In this document: piece after piece, positions 34,296 through 44,338 of the stretch
Layout of the letters: each line of letters opens with the position of its first letter
Numbering within the stretch: position 1 is the stretch's first letter
Source: Chloroflexota bacterium
Lineage (GTDB): Bacteria; Chloroflexota; Anaerolineae; Caldilineales; Caldilineaceae
Direction of reading: 5' to 3'
DNA length: 64,000 nt
Assembly (NCBI GenBank): GCA_003577005.1
Contig: QEUW01000001.1
Span: 26,054 to 90,053 of the forward strand
Translations under genes and position numbers: made by a program
The notes under the pieces: model-generated
Database searches by the model: none
What the model was told of the DNA's origin: nothing
Seen by the model: only the letters and a program-made list of their open reading frames with translations

Positions 34296-34306
34296 GAGAT
34301 ACTATC

Positions 34307-35344
34307 GTGCGTGCTCTGGTCAAGTATGGGCGTCAAGATGGCGATGTCGAAATTCGGGATGTGCCCGAACCGATCATCGGGCCAGATCAGGTGTTGCTGG
34401 AGGTGAAGGCTGCGGGGGTCTGCGGCTCGGATCTTCACATGTGGCGGGAAAAACAGAGTTGGGCAGTCAAGCTGCCGCTGGTGTTGGGTCACGAATTTTG
34501 CGGGGTCGTGGTCGATGTGGGCGAGAACGTTGCAAACTTTGCGGTAGGCGACCGCGTGGCCTGCGAGACCGCGGCGCAGGTCTGCAACCAGTGTGTCTAC
34601 TGTCTGAGCGGAAACTACAATCTCTGCCCCAACCGGCTTGGCTACGGCGCTCTGGCCGACGGCGCTTTCACCCGTTATGTCGCCGCCCGCCCGCAGATCC
34701 TCCACCGCATTCCCGACAATGTGCCCTTTGAACACGCCGCGCTCACCGAGCCGATCTGCGTTGCCTACAACGCGCTGGTGGAGAAAACCGACATGCGTCC
34801 TGGCGACCTGGTCATAATCCAGGGGCCGGGCCCGATTGGGATCATGGCGCTCCAGGTGGCGCGGCTGCGCGGCGCGGGGACGATTGTGGTCCTGGGCACC
34901 GATGTCGATGCGCACCGGCTGGAGGTCGCCGCCGAACTCGGCGCACACCACACGCTCAACATCCAACGAGAGGACCCGGCCCAGTTCATCCACTCGCTTG
35001 GGGACGGATTTGGCGCCGATCTCGTAGTAGATTGTACTGGTGTCAGCAAGGCGCTCAAACAGTCACTCGACCTGGTGCGCCCCAATGGACGCATCACCAA
35101 GATCGGCTGGGGGCCCCAGCCGTTGGACTTCAATCTCGACCCGCTGGTGGGCAAAGCCGTTACCTTGCAAGGGTCGTTTAGCCACACCTATCCAACCTGG
35201 GAACGGGTGCTCGGCCTGCTCTCGACCGGCCAGATCAACCTGGAGCCGGTCATTGGCGGGGTCTATGGCCTGACCGAATGGGAGGAAGCCTTTCACAAGA
35301 TGGAGCAAGGCAAGAACGTAAAGTCTGTGTTGCGTATTGAGTGA
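34307..35344 (+). CDS. Zinc-dependent sugar/polyol dehydrogenase
   Basis: 345 aa. Catalytic motifs AGVCGSDLHMW and LGHEFCGVV. The structural-zinc lobe is intact (CNQCVYCLSGNYNLC), unlike the paralogue at 32369. The cofactor region is IQGPGPIGIMALQVA, with LGTDVDAHRLEVA after strand 2 suggesting NAD. Follows Uma2 by 11 bp and may be cotranscribed with it. L-threonine- or sorbitol-dehydrogenase-like; substrate unknown. Confidence 0.9.
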   Translation: MRALVKYGRQDGDVEIRDVPEPIIGPDQVLLEVKAAGVCGSDLHMWREKQSWAVKLPLVLGHEFCGVVVDVGENVANFAVGDRVACETAAQVCNQCVYCLSGNYNLCPNRLGYGALADGAFTRYVAARPQILHRIPDNVPFEHAALTEPICVAYNALVEKTDMRPGDLVIIQGPGPIGIMALQVARLRGAGTIVVLGTDVDAHRLEVAAELGAHHTLNIQREDPAQFIHSLGDGFGADLVVDCTGVSKALKQSLDLVRPNGRITKIGWGPQPLDFNLDPLVGKAVTLQGSFSHTYPTWERVLGLLSTGQINLEPVIGGVYGLTEWEEAFHKMEQGKNVKSVLRIE

Positions 35345-35417
35345 CCACAGACCTTGCGGATTGCATACATCAACCCATCTTTTCCACATCATCATTTCCA
35401 AACAGGAGGAACAGCGT

Positions 35418-35663
35418 ATGTGGGGCTTCATCGTCTGGATCATTGTCGGTGCGATCGCCGGCTGGTTGGCCGGGCAGATCATGAAGGGGAGTGGCTTTGG
35501 GTTGTGGGGCAACATCGTAGTCGGTATTGTAGGTTCGCTCATCGGGGGTTTTCTCTTTGGTGCGCTTGGGCTGGGCTCGCCCGACAACATCATCGGCTCG
35601 CTCATAACGGCGCTGGTGGGGGCCGTGATCTTGCTGGCCATCGTGGGCGCTATTCGCCGGTAG
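35418..35663 (+). CDS. GlsB/YeaQ/YmgE family small membrane protein
   Basis: 81 aa, with three hydrophobic segments (MWGFIVWIIVGAIAGWLAGQ, then GNIVVGIVGSLIGGFLFG and ITALVGAVILLAIVGAI). The Gly-rich pattern is the transglycosylase-associated-protein family. Members are often general-stress induced; the molecular role is unknown. A clear AGGAGGA site lies 7 bp upstream of the ATG. Confidence 0.88.
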   Translation: MWGFIVWIIVGAIAGWLAGQIMKGSGFGLWGNIVVGIVGSLIGGFLFGALGLGSPDNIIGSLITALVGAVILLAIVGAIRR

Positions 35664-35824
35664 GGTGCTACGAGCACAGGTGACACCACTGTGCGACAAG
35701 GAAGTACTGCTGGCCGAAGCCGTGTTCGATTGGATTTAACGCAAACTGGCCTCCGGGGGTAGCCGCAACAGCCTTGTCTAGTCGAGCTGTTTGCGGACAC
35801 CCTCGGAAGTCTTGCCTGGGTTAG

Positions 35825-36535
35825 ATGAAAATAGCTATGAGTCAATATCAAGAGAATAAAGAGCGACAACCAATCATTCAAATCTCGCTCGACGTCACCT
35901 CTATCGAGGAGGGGCTCGATCTGGCCCGCGCCGCGGTGGCAGCCGGCGTGGACTGGCTCGAAGCCGGCACGCCGCTGATCCTGGCTGAGGGGCTCCACGG
36001 TGTGCGGGCGTTGCGCAAAGAATTCCCCGATGTGCCCCTGGTTGCCGACCTGAAGACGATGGATGGGGCAGGTCTGGAGGCCGAGATGATGTTTCAGGCC
36101 GGCGCCAATATGGTTGTCGTCATGGGGCAGGCGCACGACGCCAGCATCATCGAACAGGTGAAGATGGCGCGACGCTACGGCGGCAAAGTCATGTGCGATG
36201 TCATGCTCTGCCCAGACAAACCCAAACGGGCGCGCGAGGCGGAAGACCTGGGTGTGGACTACATCATCGTCCACACCGGCTTTGATGAGCGCAACCTGAT
36301 CCCCGGCCTCAGCCCGCTGGATGATCTGCCGGGTGTGCTGGCCGCGGTGACGATCCCCGTACAGGCGGTCGGCGGCCTCACCGTCGACCAGGCGATCCAG
36401 ACGCTGGAGATGGGCGCCGAGATCGTTGTCTTTGGCGCACCGCTGGTCATCAGTGGTACAGAATTCAAAGCGGCTGACGACAATTTTGCGACAGTTCTGC
36501 GCGAGATTGTCCATCGTGTCAAAGGAGACACGTAA
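35825..36535 (+). CDS. 3-hexulose-6-phosphate synthase / 3-keto-L-gulonate-6-phosphate decarboxylase family (OMPDC superfamily)
   Basis: 236 aa TIM barrel. The superfamily motif DxKxxD is VADLKTMD (Asp75, Lys77, Asp80). ISLDVTSIEEGL opens the barrel and VPVQAVGGLT-like (IPVQAVGGLTVDQ) holds the phosphate loop. Members make hexulose phosphate from formaldehyde and ribulose-5-P, or decarboxylate keto-gulonate phosphate. No 6-phospho-3-hexuloisomerase partner is adjacent, and the surrounding sugar genes favour a sugar-acid role. An alternative ATG lies at 35837. Confidence 0.82.
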   Translation: MKIAMSQYQENKERQPIIQISLDVTSIEEGLDLARAAVAAGVDWLEAGTPLILAEGLHGVRALRKEFPDVPLVADLKTMDGAGLEAEMMFQAGANMVVVMGQAHDASIIEQVKMARRYGGKVMCDVMLCPDKPKRAREAEDLGVDYIIVHTGFDERNLIPGLSPLDDLPGVLAAVTIPVQAVGGLTVDQAIQTLEMGAEIVVFGAPLVISGTEFKAADDNFATVLREIVHRVKGDT

Positions 36536-36551
36536 GCCGTAGGAGGCAATC

Positions 36552-36850
36552 ATGACTCAAATCTTAATCGCACCCGATCCAACCCGGGAAGCACGGCAGA
36601 CGGTCGGGCACGAGACAAGCAGGCCGGCCGCAAGATCACAATTTCCCCGCCAGGGCGAGCCGAATATTGGGTGGTTGTTCCGTGGGACAGGCAAGTCCGG
36701 GTCTATCGGCTTGTCGATGGGGCCTATCAACTGGCCGGGGAATTGGGTTCCGGCCAGGTCGCCCGTTCTGACGTTTTGAGGGGATTTACCATTGCCGTTG
36801 ACCAACTTTTCGAATTTGAGATGGAGCACACAGATGTTCAAGAATCTTAG
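36552..36850 (+). pseudogene. Uma2 family remnant with internal deletion and frameshift
   Basis: An ATG at 36552 with AGGAGG in front starts MTQILIAPDPTREARQ. From about 36629 a different frame reads KITISPPGRAEYWVVVPWD, then RQVRVYRLVDGAYQLAGELG and SDVLRGFTIAVDQLFEFE, ending at TAG 36850. That is the C-terminal third of a Uma2 protein. The nuclease core is missing. The decayed end overlaps the start of the next gene (36834). Confidence 0.65.
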
Positions 36851-37688
36851 TACCGGCGCGTTGGGCGTCAAAGCAACGCTGGCGGATCAGATCGACCTGG
36901 CGCGGCGGCACGGCTTTGCTGGCATTGACTTCTCGATTACCGAGGCGCAGCAGCTGGCAAAGGAGAAGGGGAGCGGCGCACTCAAGGAACTCTTTGCTCA
37001 AGCAGGCGTCAAACCAGGCGCCTGGGGCTTTCCAGTTGATTTTCGCAGGGATGAGCAAACGTGGCGAGAAGGTCTCAAGGCCCTGCCAGAACAGGCTGCA
37101 TTGGCCGCCGAACTCGGCTGTTTCCGCACTTTCACCTGGATCATTCCGGGCGACAATGAGCGCACCTTCTGGGAGAGCTTTGCTTTTCATGTGGAGCGTC
37201 TGCGCCCCGCCGCCGAGATTCTAAAAGAGCACGGTCATCGTTTCGGGTTGGAATTTATCGGCCCCAAGACGCTGCGCGACACTCGCCAACATCTTTTTGT
37301 TTATACGCTGGATGGTATGTTGGCGCTCGGCGCAGCCATCGGCACGGGCAACATGGGGCTGCTGCTGGATATCTGGCACGTCTACACCTCCCACGGCACC
37401 CACGACGATGTACGCAAGCTGGCCGCGGCGGATATCGTCGCCGTCCATGTCAACGATGCGCCGGCTGGCAAGGAGGTGGACGAACAGCTCGACAATGTCC
37501 GCACCTTGCCCGGAGAAACCGGTGTCCTCGACATTGTCGATTTTCTCCACGCCCTGCGTGATATCGGCTATGACGGCCCTGTGACCAGCGAGCCATTCAG
37601 CCAGCGGGTGCGCGACCTGCCGCCCGAAGAGGCCGTGGCCGAAACGGCGGCGGCGATGGACAAGATCTGGCGATTGGCGGGAATTTGA
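36834..37688 (+). CDS. Sugar phosphate isomerase/epimerase-like TIM barrel (xylose isomerase/AP endonuclease 2 fold)
   Basis: 284 aa from MFKNLSTGALGVKATLADQI. Metal-ligand type positions are in LEFIGPKTLR, LLLDIWHVYTS, AVHVNDAPAG and TSEPFSQRV. Members isomerise or epimerise ketoses or inositol intermediates. It lies in the sugar region between the HPS-family gene and a Gfo/Idh/MocA oxidoreductase, a frequent partner of such barrels in inositol and rare-sugar breakdown. The upstream ATG at 36792 is in the Uma2 remnant. Confidence 0.85.
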   Translation: MFKNLSTGALGVKATLADQIDLARRHGFAGIDFSITEAQQLAKEKGSGALKELFAQAGVKPGAWGFPVDFRRDEQTWREGLKALPEQAALAAELGCFRTFTWIIPGDNERTFWESFAFHVERLRPAAEILKEHGHRFGLEFIGPKTLRDTRQHLFVYTLDGMLALGAAIGTGNMGLLLDIWHVYTSHGTHDDVRKLAAADIVAVHVNDAPAGKEVDEQLDNVRTLPGETGVLDIVDFLHALRDIGYDGPVTSEPFSQRVRDLPPEEAVAETAAAMDKIWRLAGI

Positions 37689-37795
37689 TAGAATGTGGAT
37701 GAGGCAGAGTCAGCCGAGTTCTACGCAGTTCAGTTGCCGTGGCCGCATTGCAGCGTACGTTGTGTTCGGCAGGTAAAGTTGTTACATATTGCTCA

Positions 37796-37938
37796 AAAAC
37801 AGTAGCAACACAGAGATACACAGAGTTCGGCGCTGTGTATCCATCATACCAGACCACAGAGAGGGCACAGAGACCACAGAGTTTTTTCTTAGTGTGCTCT
37901 GTGCCCTCTCCGCGTTCTCCGTGTTCCTGCTGTTGCTT
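37796..37938. repeat. CACAGAG-word palindrome, copy 2
   Basis: Inner arms AGAGGGCACAGAG and CTCTGTGCCCTCT are perfect, and outer arms start AAAACAGTAGCAACACAGAG. It fills most of the 278-bp gap before the oxidoreductase gene. Confidence 0.75.
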
Positions 37939-37966
37939 TTGACCTATCTCATAAGGAGAAACTGAT

Positions 37967-38968
37967 ATGATAGAAGTTGCACTGATTGGGTGCGCGCATA
38001 TCCACACCCCCGGTTTTATCAAGCGCTTGCAGGCGCGTGACGATGTGACCGTGATAGCCGTGTGGGACCACGATTCTGCCAGGGCCCAGAAACGGGCGGA
38101 TGAACTCAACGCCCCCGTTGTCAGTGATCTGAACGAGGTGTGGTTGAATCCTCAGATTCCCGCTGTGGTCGTCTGTGCCGAGACCGATCGCCACGAAGAG
38201 CTTGTGCTGGCGGCAGCCGCGGCTGGGAAGCACCTCTTTGTCGAAAAACCGCTTGGGCTGGCCGCAGCCGACGCCAACCGCATGGCCGATGCCATTGAGC
38301 AGGCCGGTGTGCTCTTTCAGACCGGTTATTTCCAGCGCGGCAACCCCTTCCACCTTTTTGCCAAAGAGCAGATCGAACGGGGCAGCTTTGGCCGGATCAC
38401 CCGCATCCGCCATTCCAACTGCCATTCCGGCGCGCTGGGCGACTGGTTTACACCTGAGTGGCTCTGGATGACCGACCTCAAACAGGCCGGCGTGGGCGCC
38501 TTTGGCGATCTGGGCACCCACTCGCTCGATATTCTCATGTGGCTAATGGGGGATGTAACACAGGTGACGGCCTCGCTTGGCACAGCCATCGAGCGTTACC
38601 CCAATTGTGACGAGTTTGGTGAGGGACTACTTGAGTTCGCCAACGGGGTGGTCGGCACACTTGCCGCCGGTTGGGTGGATGTGGCGGACCCGGTGCCGCT
38701 GCTCATCAGCGGCACCGAGGGTCACGTCTACGTGAGCCAGAACAAACTCTATTTCAAGAGCAGCCACGTAGAAGGCGCCGACGGCCAGCAGCCGTGGACC
38801 GATCTACCCGCCGCCTGGCCGCACGCCTTTGAGCTCTTTCTCGATGCAGTCGTGGGCAAGCCGCACGCGCCACTGGTAAGCGTCCGTGAGGCCGCTGCAC
38901 GCAGCGCAGTCATGGAAGCCCTCTACCAAGCAGCTGATCAGCAAAAGTGGATTCGAGTCACCAACTGA
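37967..38968 (+). CDS. Gfo/Idh/MocA family oxidoreductase
   Basis: 333 aa. The Rossmann start is VALIGCAHIHTPGF, with Cys-Ala-His in place of the usual Gly-x-Gly, an unusual variant of the dinucleotide loop. The substrate-domain signature is HLFVEKPLGL, followed by GRITRIRHSN and GAFGDLGTHSLDILMWLMG. Members oxidise sugar or inositol hydroxyls with NAD(P). RBS AAGGAG precedes the ATG at 37967. Confidence 0.9.
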   Translation: MIEVALIGCAHIHTPGFIKRLQARDDVTVIAVWDHDSARAQKRADELNAPVVSDLNEVWLNPQIPAVVVCAETDRHEELVLAAAAAGKHLFVEKPLGLAAADANRMADAIEQAGVLFQTGYFQRGNPFHLFAKEQIERGSFGRITRIRHSNCHSGALGDWFTPEWLWMTDLKQAGVGAFGDLGTHSLDILMWLMGDVTQVTASLGTAIERYPNCDEFGEGLLEFANGVVGTLAAGWVDVADPVPLLISGTEGHVYVSQNKLYFKSSHVEGADGQQPWTDLPAAWPHAFELFLDAVVGKPHAPLVSVREAAARSAVMEALYQAADQQKWIRVTN

Positions 38969-38970
38969 GA

Positions 38971-39007
38971 CCAGGTGACAGTCACCTTGGAGGTGACTGT
39001 CACCTGG
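38971..39007. terminator. Perfect 17-bp palindrome between convergent genes
   Basis: CCAGGTGACAGTCACCT, TGG, then AGGTGACTGTCACCTGG. It lies between the stops of the oxidoreductase (38968) and the binding protein (39018). It could terminate both transcripts, although no T-run is present. Confidence 0.55.
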
Positions 39008-39017
39008 TTGACTCCTT

Positions 39018-40397
39018 TTACTCTGCCGCGGCTTCGACGTTCTCCGCGTTGTACACCGTGAACGGCCCCATCAGTACACGCAGACCTTCATCACGGGTGG
39101 GGTCTTTTTCGATGGTGTAGGTCCCCATGCGCCCGGCCTCGAAGGTGGCGCCTTCTTCAGCCTCGATAGCGCCCGTCGCCAGCAGATAGGCCGTGTAGTA
39201 GGTGAGGTAACCCAGGTCCACAAAGCTCCACAGCGCAAACTCTGGTGCGCAACCATTCAGTGTGTAGGAGACCATCTCGGCCGGCACGCCGAGACCGCTC
39301 ACCTTGACCTCATCGCACAGACCTTCATCTTGCATGGCTTTGGCCGCAGCGACGATCCCAACCGACGTGGGCGCCATGATCAGTTCGAGATCCGGGTATT
39401 TGTCTACCAGCGCCAACGCCTGGTTGTAGCTGTCCTCCGATTGGTCATTGCCGTAGACAAGATCGACCAGTTCCAAATTGGCGTAGGCCGGGTCGTTTTC
39501 CAGATACTCCTGAAAGGCGGCGTTCCATGCATTCTGGTTGGCTGCATCTGGCGAAGCCGAGAGGATGGCGAGTTTGCCGCCATCTTCGCCGAGGATGCTC
39601 AACGCCATGTCGGCCATCACCTTGCCCGTCTCATCGAAGTCTACCTGAGCGATAAAGACCTGCTCGCCCTCGGCTGAAGGGATGGGCGAATCCCAGGTGA
39701 CCACTGTGACACCCGCCTCGAGCGCGGCCTGGGCCGCCGGGGCGATCTGGTCACCGGCATTGTTGGAGATCATGATCGCATCTACACCTTGGGTTGTTGC
39801 CGTCGTCACGATCTCGATCTGCCCCTGCACGCTGTTTTCCGGGGTGGGGCCAAGAAACTGCAACTCCTCAGGGTTCTCCAATTCGGCGGCGGCTTCGAGC
39901 GCGCCCTGGTGCGCCTGGTCAAAGGGCAAGATCCCCAGGAATTTGGGCAGCAACACCATGCTGACCGCCTCACCGGGTGTAGCAGTGATGGCCTCACCGG
40001 CGGCCGCGGCAGTCACTGCCTCGGTAGCCGTCATCTCTTCCGTGGCCGTCATCTCTTCCGTGGCCGTCATCTCTTCCGTGGCCGTCATCTCTTCCGTGGC
40101 GGTCATCTCCTCGGTGGCGGTCATCTCCTCGGTAGCCGTCATCTCTTCGGTAGCCGTCATCTCTTCGGTAGCTGTCATCTCCTCGGTGGCGGTTATCTCT
40201 TCGGTGGCCGTCATCTCCTCGCTGGCAGCGGGCGTTTCGGTTGGTGCTTCAGTCGGTTCTTCAGCGGGTGTTGGCTCTGCCGGCGCTTCGGTCGGCGGCA
40301 CCGGAGTGGCGGTTGGCTCTTCACCACCGCCGCAAGCGGCCAGCAGTAATGCAACTACCAGCAAGCCACTGAAGATGATGCGCATCCTTCGACTCAT
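39018..40397 (-). CDS. Rhamnose-type sugar ABC transporter substrate-binding lipoprotein with a MTATEE repeat linker
   Basis: 459 aa. Lipoprotein signal ([14 protein letters not shown]). An acidic/Thr/Pro linker then contains about eleven copies of the six-residue unit MTATEE (one ITATEE). The binding domain follows ([46 protein letters not shown]). That pattern is closest to RhaS, the rhamnose-binding member of the peripla_BP_4 group. The protein probably holds sugar at the membrane on a long flexible stalk. Last gene of an ABC operon. Confidence 0.88.
   Translation of the reverse strand: MSRRMRIIFSGLLVVALLLAACGGGEEPTATPVPPTEAPAEPTPAEEPTEAPTETPAASEEMTATEEITATEEMTATEEMTATEEMTATEEMTATEEMTATEEMTATEEMTATEEMTATEEMTATEAVTAAAAGEAITATPGEAVSMVLLPKFLGILPFDQAHQGALEAAAELENPEELQFLGPTPENSVQGQIEIVTTATTQGVDAIMISNNAGDQIAPAAQAALEAGVTVVTWDSPIPSAEGEQVFIAQVDFDETGKVMADMALSILGEDGGKLAILSASPDAANQNAWNAAFQEYLENDPAYANLELVDLVYGNDQSEDSYNQALALVDKYPDLELIMAPTSVGIVAAAKAMQDEGLCDEVKVSGLGVPAEMVSYTLNGCAPEFALWSFVDLGYLTYYTAYLLATGAIEAEEGATFEAGRMGTYTIEKDPTRDEGLRVLMGPFTVYNAENVEAAAE
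40021..40222 (-). repeat. 18-bp coding minisatellite (MTATEE)
   Basis: About eleven tandem 18-bp units, plus-strand form GCCGTCATCTCTTCCGTG. Neighbouring units at the left are identical and those at the right have drifted (CTCCTCGGTGGC), so recent expansion is likely. Frame is kept because the unit is a multiple of three. Confidence 0.9.
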
Positions 40398-40607
40398 GGA
40401 CGTCCTCCTTATTCTTGCATTGTGAAACTGGATGGATGGTAAATGGAGCGTTACCGGCGCGCAATTATACTTCGCTCTGCAAGAAAGCCTGAATTTTGTC
40501 TGCTGAGAAACTCCGGTCTCAAGTAGCCGCAGTTAAGAGAGAAGCACAGCGCGGGGTAGCGATTCTATTTTGGAGCCATGCTTACGAAAATTCTGTAACG
40601 TTCCCCA

Positions 40608-41669
40608 TCATTTATTCGCCATCTTTTCTGCCATAGAGAGATGCACAGCTCGCCGCCGTGCAAACCGGGGTCGCCACTGCTCGATGAGGTTGGGGATGAG
40701 TACCGAAAGGATCAAGATAGCCCCGATGACACCGGTCTGGGTGTTGCTGGTGATATTGACCAACGACATGCCGTTACGCAGATTGAGCGTGATGAGAATC
40801 GCCAGCGCAACACCCGTGAGGGTGCCAGAACCACCAAAAATACTGACGCCACCCAGCAACACCATGGTGATGATGTCCAGTTCAAAGCCTTCAGCCGTGT
40901 TCCCGCGCACGGCGCCCAGCCGCGCCGCCAGCAAAACACCTGCTAGTGCAGCGATAAACCCAGATGCGATAAACAGGATCATCTTGACCCGGCGCACATT
41001 GACGCCGGAATAGCGGGCCACTTCACGATTGTTGCCAATGACGTAAACATAGCGCCCAAAGGCCGACGACTGGAGCACCACCGCGGCCACGGCTAACAGG
41101 AGAAAAAAGAGAATCAGCGACAGCGGCAGCGGGCCAATCAAGGGCTGTTGCCCCAAGCGGTTGAACCAGTCCGGAAAGGCGCCGATGGACCGGTCTTCCA
41201 CAAGGATACGGGCAACACCCCGATAACCGATCAACCCGGCTAGCGTCACTGCCAGCGATGGCAGCCCTACGTGGGCGATCCAAAAGCCGTTGAAGGCCCC
41301 GCAGAGCGCACCAACACCTAACGCAACTGCTATCCCCGCCGCCACCGGTACGCCCTGCTCGTGTAGCGCAGCCAGAACACACGCCGCTAATCCCATGATC
41401 GAGGCCACCGACAGGTCGATCTCGCCGTTGATGATGATCAACGCCATCATCAGGACCACAATGATCTTTTCAATCGAGAGCTGAAAGAGGTTGATCTGGT
41501 TGCTGAGCCGCAAATAGGCCGGCGACTGGACGATATTGACCATCACCACCACCAGCAGGATCGCCACCAAGAGCACTTCCCAGCGTTTCCACCACCCAGC
41601 CTGCACAGAGATTTCCTTCCTGATGGGTTTCCTCAGATGACACAGATTCTTCCGAGAGCTCCACGTCAT
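40608..41669 (-). CDS. Sugar ABC transporter permease (RbsC/RhaQ type)
   Basis: 353 aa BPD_transp_2 family permease with about ten hydrophobic segments. Conserved stretch: [20 protein letters not shown], and [23 protein letters not shown]. It pairs with the second permease at 41676, which starts 7 bp from it on the same strand. Together with the two-domain ATPase and the rhamnose-type binding protein it makes a complete importer. Confidence 0.9.
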   Translation of the reverse strand: MTWSSRKNLCHLRKPIRKEISVQAGWWKRWEVLLVAILLVVVMVNIVQSPAYLRLSNQINLFQLSIEKIIVVLMMALIIINGEIDLSVASIMGLAACVLAALHEQGVPVAAGIAVALGVGALCGAFNGFWIAHVGLPSLAVTLAGLIGYRGVARILVEDRSIGAFPDWFNRLGQQPLIGPLPLSLILFFLLLAVAAVVLQSSAFGRYVYVIGNNREVARYSGVNVRRVKMILFIASGFIAALAGVLLAARLGAVRGNTAEGFELDIITMVLLGGVSIFGGSGTLTGVALAILITLNLRNGMSLVNITSNTQTGVIGAILILSVLIPNLIEQWRPRFARRRAVHLSMAEKMANK

Positions 41670-41675
41670 CCGGGA

Positions 41676-42677
41676 TCATTCACTCGCCCAAAGCCTGCGC
41701 AACCGGTTGAGGATGACCGCATCGCTGGCGACGGCCAGTAGGATCAACATGCCCAGCACCGCATCGCGCCAGAATTCGCTGATCTGGAGCCAGCGGATGA
41801 GGCTCTGCTCCAGTGTATCGATCAACACGGCGCCCAGCATGGCGCCAATCGCAGTGCCCGACCCGCCAAAGATGTTGACACCGCCGACCACTACCGCTGC
41901 CACTACTTGTAACTCCAATCCCTGCGCCGCCACCACAGTAATGTTGCCAAAGCGCGCCAGGAACATAAAACCAGCCAGCCCAGCCAGCGCGCCACATAAA
42001 ATATAGGCGCTCATGACAATGCGTGGCATGGGCAGCCCGGCCATGCGCGCCGCCTCCGGGTTGGAGCCGATGGCATAGAGCCGCCGCCCGTACGGCAGAT
42101 AGGCCAACACCAACTGAAAGAGGATCACCACCACCAGCGCCAACACCACCATGTAGCGAAAGTCCAATCCACCAATGGAAAAGAGCCGCTGCTGTGGCAG
42201 TTCGACCAGCCAGGGCGGCAACGAGGCCGTCGTCACGGTGCGGGCGCCCGAATAGCCCACCAGCATCGTCCGGTAGATGGCCAGCGTGCCAAGCGTCGTG
42301 ATGATGGCCGGGACGCGCCCGTAGGCGATGATCACCCCGTTGAGCAGCCCCATTACGCCGCCAACCCCCACGGCTAGCAGCACGGTCCCCAGCGGCGTCA
42401 GGTCCCCTTGGGCGCCGAGTTGCGTGCCGACGAAATAGGCAGTAAAGCCCACGATAGAGCCAACCGACAGGTCGATATTGCGCGTCAGCACCACCAGTGT
42501 CTGCCCCACGGCCACCACCGCCACGATGGCAACACTGGTGGCGATCCGGTTGAATGTACGCCCGCTGTAATAGCCCTCGATCTGCGTGCCAAAAAAGATC
42601 ACCACAACGATGATCAAAAAGATCAGACTCAATTCGCGGATCTGTTCGGGCCGGATGTACCGTTTTAGCAATTGCAT
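41676..42677 (-). CDS. Sugar ABC transporter permease (RbsC/RhaP type)
   Basis: 333 aa from [20 protein letters not shown]. Signature [20 protein letters not shown] and [21 protein letters not shown] second permease in one operon is the arrangement of rhamnose and autoinducer-2 importers, whereas ribose importers use one. The start at 42677 is the family start; the earlier ATG at 42710 is inside a palindromic repeat. Confidence 0.9.
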   Translation of the reverse strand: MQLLKRYIRPEQIRELSLIFLIIVVVIFFGTQIEGYYSGRTFNRIATSVAIVAVVAVGQTLVVLTRNIDLSVGSIVGFTAYFVGTQLGAQGDLTPLGTVLLAVGVGGVMGLLNGVIIAYGRVPAIITTLGTLAIYRTMLVGYSGARTVTTASLPPWLVELPQQRLFSIGGLDFRYMVVLALVVVILFQLVLAYLPYGRRLYAIGSNPEAARMAGLPMPRIVMSAYILCGALAGLAGFMFLARFGNITVVAAQGLELQVVAAVVVGGVNIFGGSGTAIGAMLGAVLIDTLEQSLIRWLQISEFWRDAVLGMLILLAVASDAVILNRLRRLWASE

Positions 42678-42709
42678 AGGTACTCGCTCTGTACTGAATC
42701 GGTAATACA

Positions 42710-42752
42710 TGATGCGTGGTGCGTGTCACGTGTTACGCATCACGCATCACGT
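42710..42752. repeat. GTGATGCGTAATGC-word palindrome, copy 2
   Basis: TGATGCGTGGTGCGTG pairs with CACGCATCACG and neighbours. It overlaps the last codons and the stop (42733) of the ATPase gene, so the C-terminal VMRDA is encoded by the repeat. The other copy is at 16294. Confidence 0.75.
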
Positions 42753-44247
42753 CCCCGCCCATCATCGCAGTCAGGATGCGCTCCTGGGTCGCCTTCTCCC
42801 GCGTAAAGATACCCGCTTGCCTCCCCTCGCGCATGACGAGGATGCGGTCGCTCATTGCCATCACCTCAGGCAGATCAGACGAGATGAGGATGATCGCCAG
42901 CCCTTGCGCCGCCAGGTCGCCGATCATGTGGTGAACTTCGGCTTTGGCGCCCACATCGATCCCCCGTGTCGGCTCATCGAGGATCAGCACCTGCGGCTGG
43001 GCGTTGAGCCATTTGCTCAGCATCACTTTTTGCTGGTTGCCGCCGGAAAGTTTGCCTGCCTCCACCAATACCGAAGGCGTGCGGATGCTCAGGCGCTCGC
43101 GGAACTGTTCAGCCGTCGCCACCTCAGCCCGGCGGCGGATCAAACCCAGGGGCGCCAGATAACGGCGCAGCGTCGGCAGTGTGATGTTGGTGACGATGGG
43201 CATGGGCAACGTCAGCCCCAACTGGCGGCGGTCCTCGGTCACATAGGCAATGCCCAGCCGCACAGCCTCGTCGGGCGAGCGGATGGCCACACGCTTGCCC
43301 TGTAACAGGATCTCTCCGTTATCTGCCGGCTCGACCCCAAAGAGCGCCAGCCCCACATCGGTGCGCCGCGAGCCGACCAGACCGGCAAAACCAAGCACCT
43401 CACCCCGGCGGACCGCAAAATTGATGTCGCGGAAGATATTGGTCTTCTCCAGGTTGCGGACGGCGATCAACTCTTCGCCCAGCGTTGTCTCTCGTTTGGC
43501 GAAAAACTCTTCGATCTGGCGCCCCACCATATCGCGTATGGCGCTCTCAGGCGTCACCGCAGCCCGAAGCGCTGTGGAGATGAGCCGCCCATCCCGAAAG
43601 ACGGTGATACGGTCGGCAATGGCGAAAACCTCTTCCATGCGGTGGCTGATAAAGAGGATGGCGACGCCCTGCTTGCGCAGCCGGTCGGCCAGCTTGAAGA
43701 GTTGCGCCACCTCGTGGGCCGAAAGAGCAGCGGTCGGCTCATCCATGATCAGGACACGAGCCTGGAGCGAAATGGCCTTGGCGATCTCTACGATCTGCTG
43801 GCCGCCGACGGTCAGGTTGCGCGCCGGCTGGCGCACATCGAGGCTCACATCCAGTTGGCGGAGGATGGCCTCAGCGTCGGCGTAAAGCCGGCCCCAGCGC
43901 AACAGGGCGCCCTGCTTACGATGGCTGATAAAGATGTTCTCGGCCACCGTCAGGTCGGGAAAGATCATCGGCTCTTGATAGATAGCCGCGATCCCGTAGC
44001 CTTGGGCGTCGATTGAGCTGTGGATCTGGACTGGCCGGCCGGCGAGCAGAATCTCTCCCTCATCGGGCGGATAGATGCCGGTCATGATTTTGATCAGCGT
44101 CGATTTGCCGGCTCCATTTTCGCCCAGCAACGCGTGGATCTCACCCGGAAAGAGCGAGAGCGAGACATCGTCAAGCGCCTGCGTCGTATCAAATCGCTTG
44201 CTGATGCCGCGCATCTGCAAGACGGGTGTTGGACCTGATGAATCCAT
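42733..44247 (-). CDS. Sugar ABC transporter two-domain ATPase (RbsA/RhaT type)
   Basis: 504 aa with two nucleotide-binding domains. The first has Walker [17 protein letters not shown], signature [15 protein letters not shown] and Walker [13 protein letters not shown]. The second has the degenerate Walker A usual in this family ([14 protein letters not shown]), signature [15 protein letters not shown] and Walker [15 protein letters not shown]. It heads the importer operon (ATPase, permease, permease, binding protein). The last residues come from a palindromic repeat. Confidence 0.93.
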   Translation of the reverse strand: MDSSGPTPVLQMRGISKRFDTTQALDDVSLSLFPGEIHALLGENGAGKSTLIKIMTGIYPPDEGEILLAGRPVQIHSSIDAQGYGIAAIYQEPMIFPDLTVAENIFISHRKQGALLRWGRLYADAEAILRQLDVSLDVRQPARNLTVGGQQIVEIAKAISLQARVLIMDEPTAALSAHEVAQLFKLADRLRKQGVAILFISHRMEEVFAIADRITVFRDGRLISTALRAAVTPESAIRDMVGRQIEEFFAKRETTLGEELIAVRNLEKTNIFRDINFAVRRGEVLGFAGLVGSRRTDVGLALFGVEPADNGEILLQGKRVAIRSPDEAVRLGIAYVTEDRRQLGLTLPMPIVTNITLPTLRRYLAPLGLIRRRAEVATAEQFRERLSIRTPSVLVEAGKLSGGNQQKVMLSKWLNAQPQVLILDEPTRGIDVGAKAEVHHMIGDLAAQGLAIILISSDLPEVMAMSDRILVMREGRQAGIFTREKATQERILTAMMGGDVMRDA

Positions 44248-44338
44248 GAGTCTATTGAGCGTTGCGGTTGGTTGATGTCAGGATGGCTATATCATAGTCT
44301 ATCCGCATCACCTGGGCAAAGTCATAAGGCAGCACGGT

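Noticed and set aside
35825..36535. Ribulose monophosphate pathway for formaldehyde
   Set aside because: The HPS-like gene has no 6-phospho-3-hexuloisomerase partner in the window, so the sugar-acid decarboxylase reading is equally likely.
40021..40222. CRISPR array
   Set aside because: Units are contiguous 18-bp coding repeats without unique spacers, and no cas gene is near.
39682..40425. Plus-strand ORF with SVAVIS repeats
   Set aside because: Antisense shadow of the MTATEE repeat in the binding-protein gene; the minus-strand frame has the lipobox and the full binding domain.
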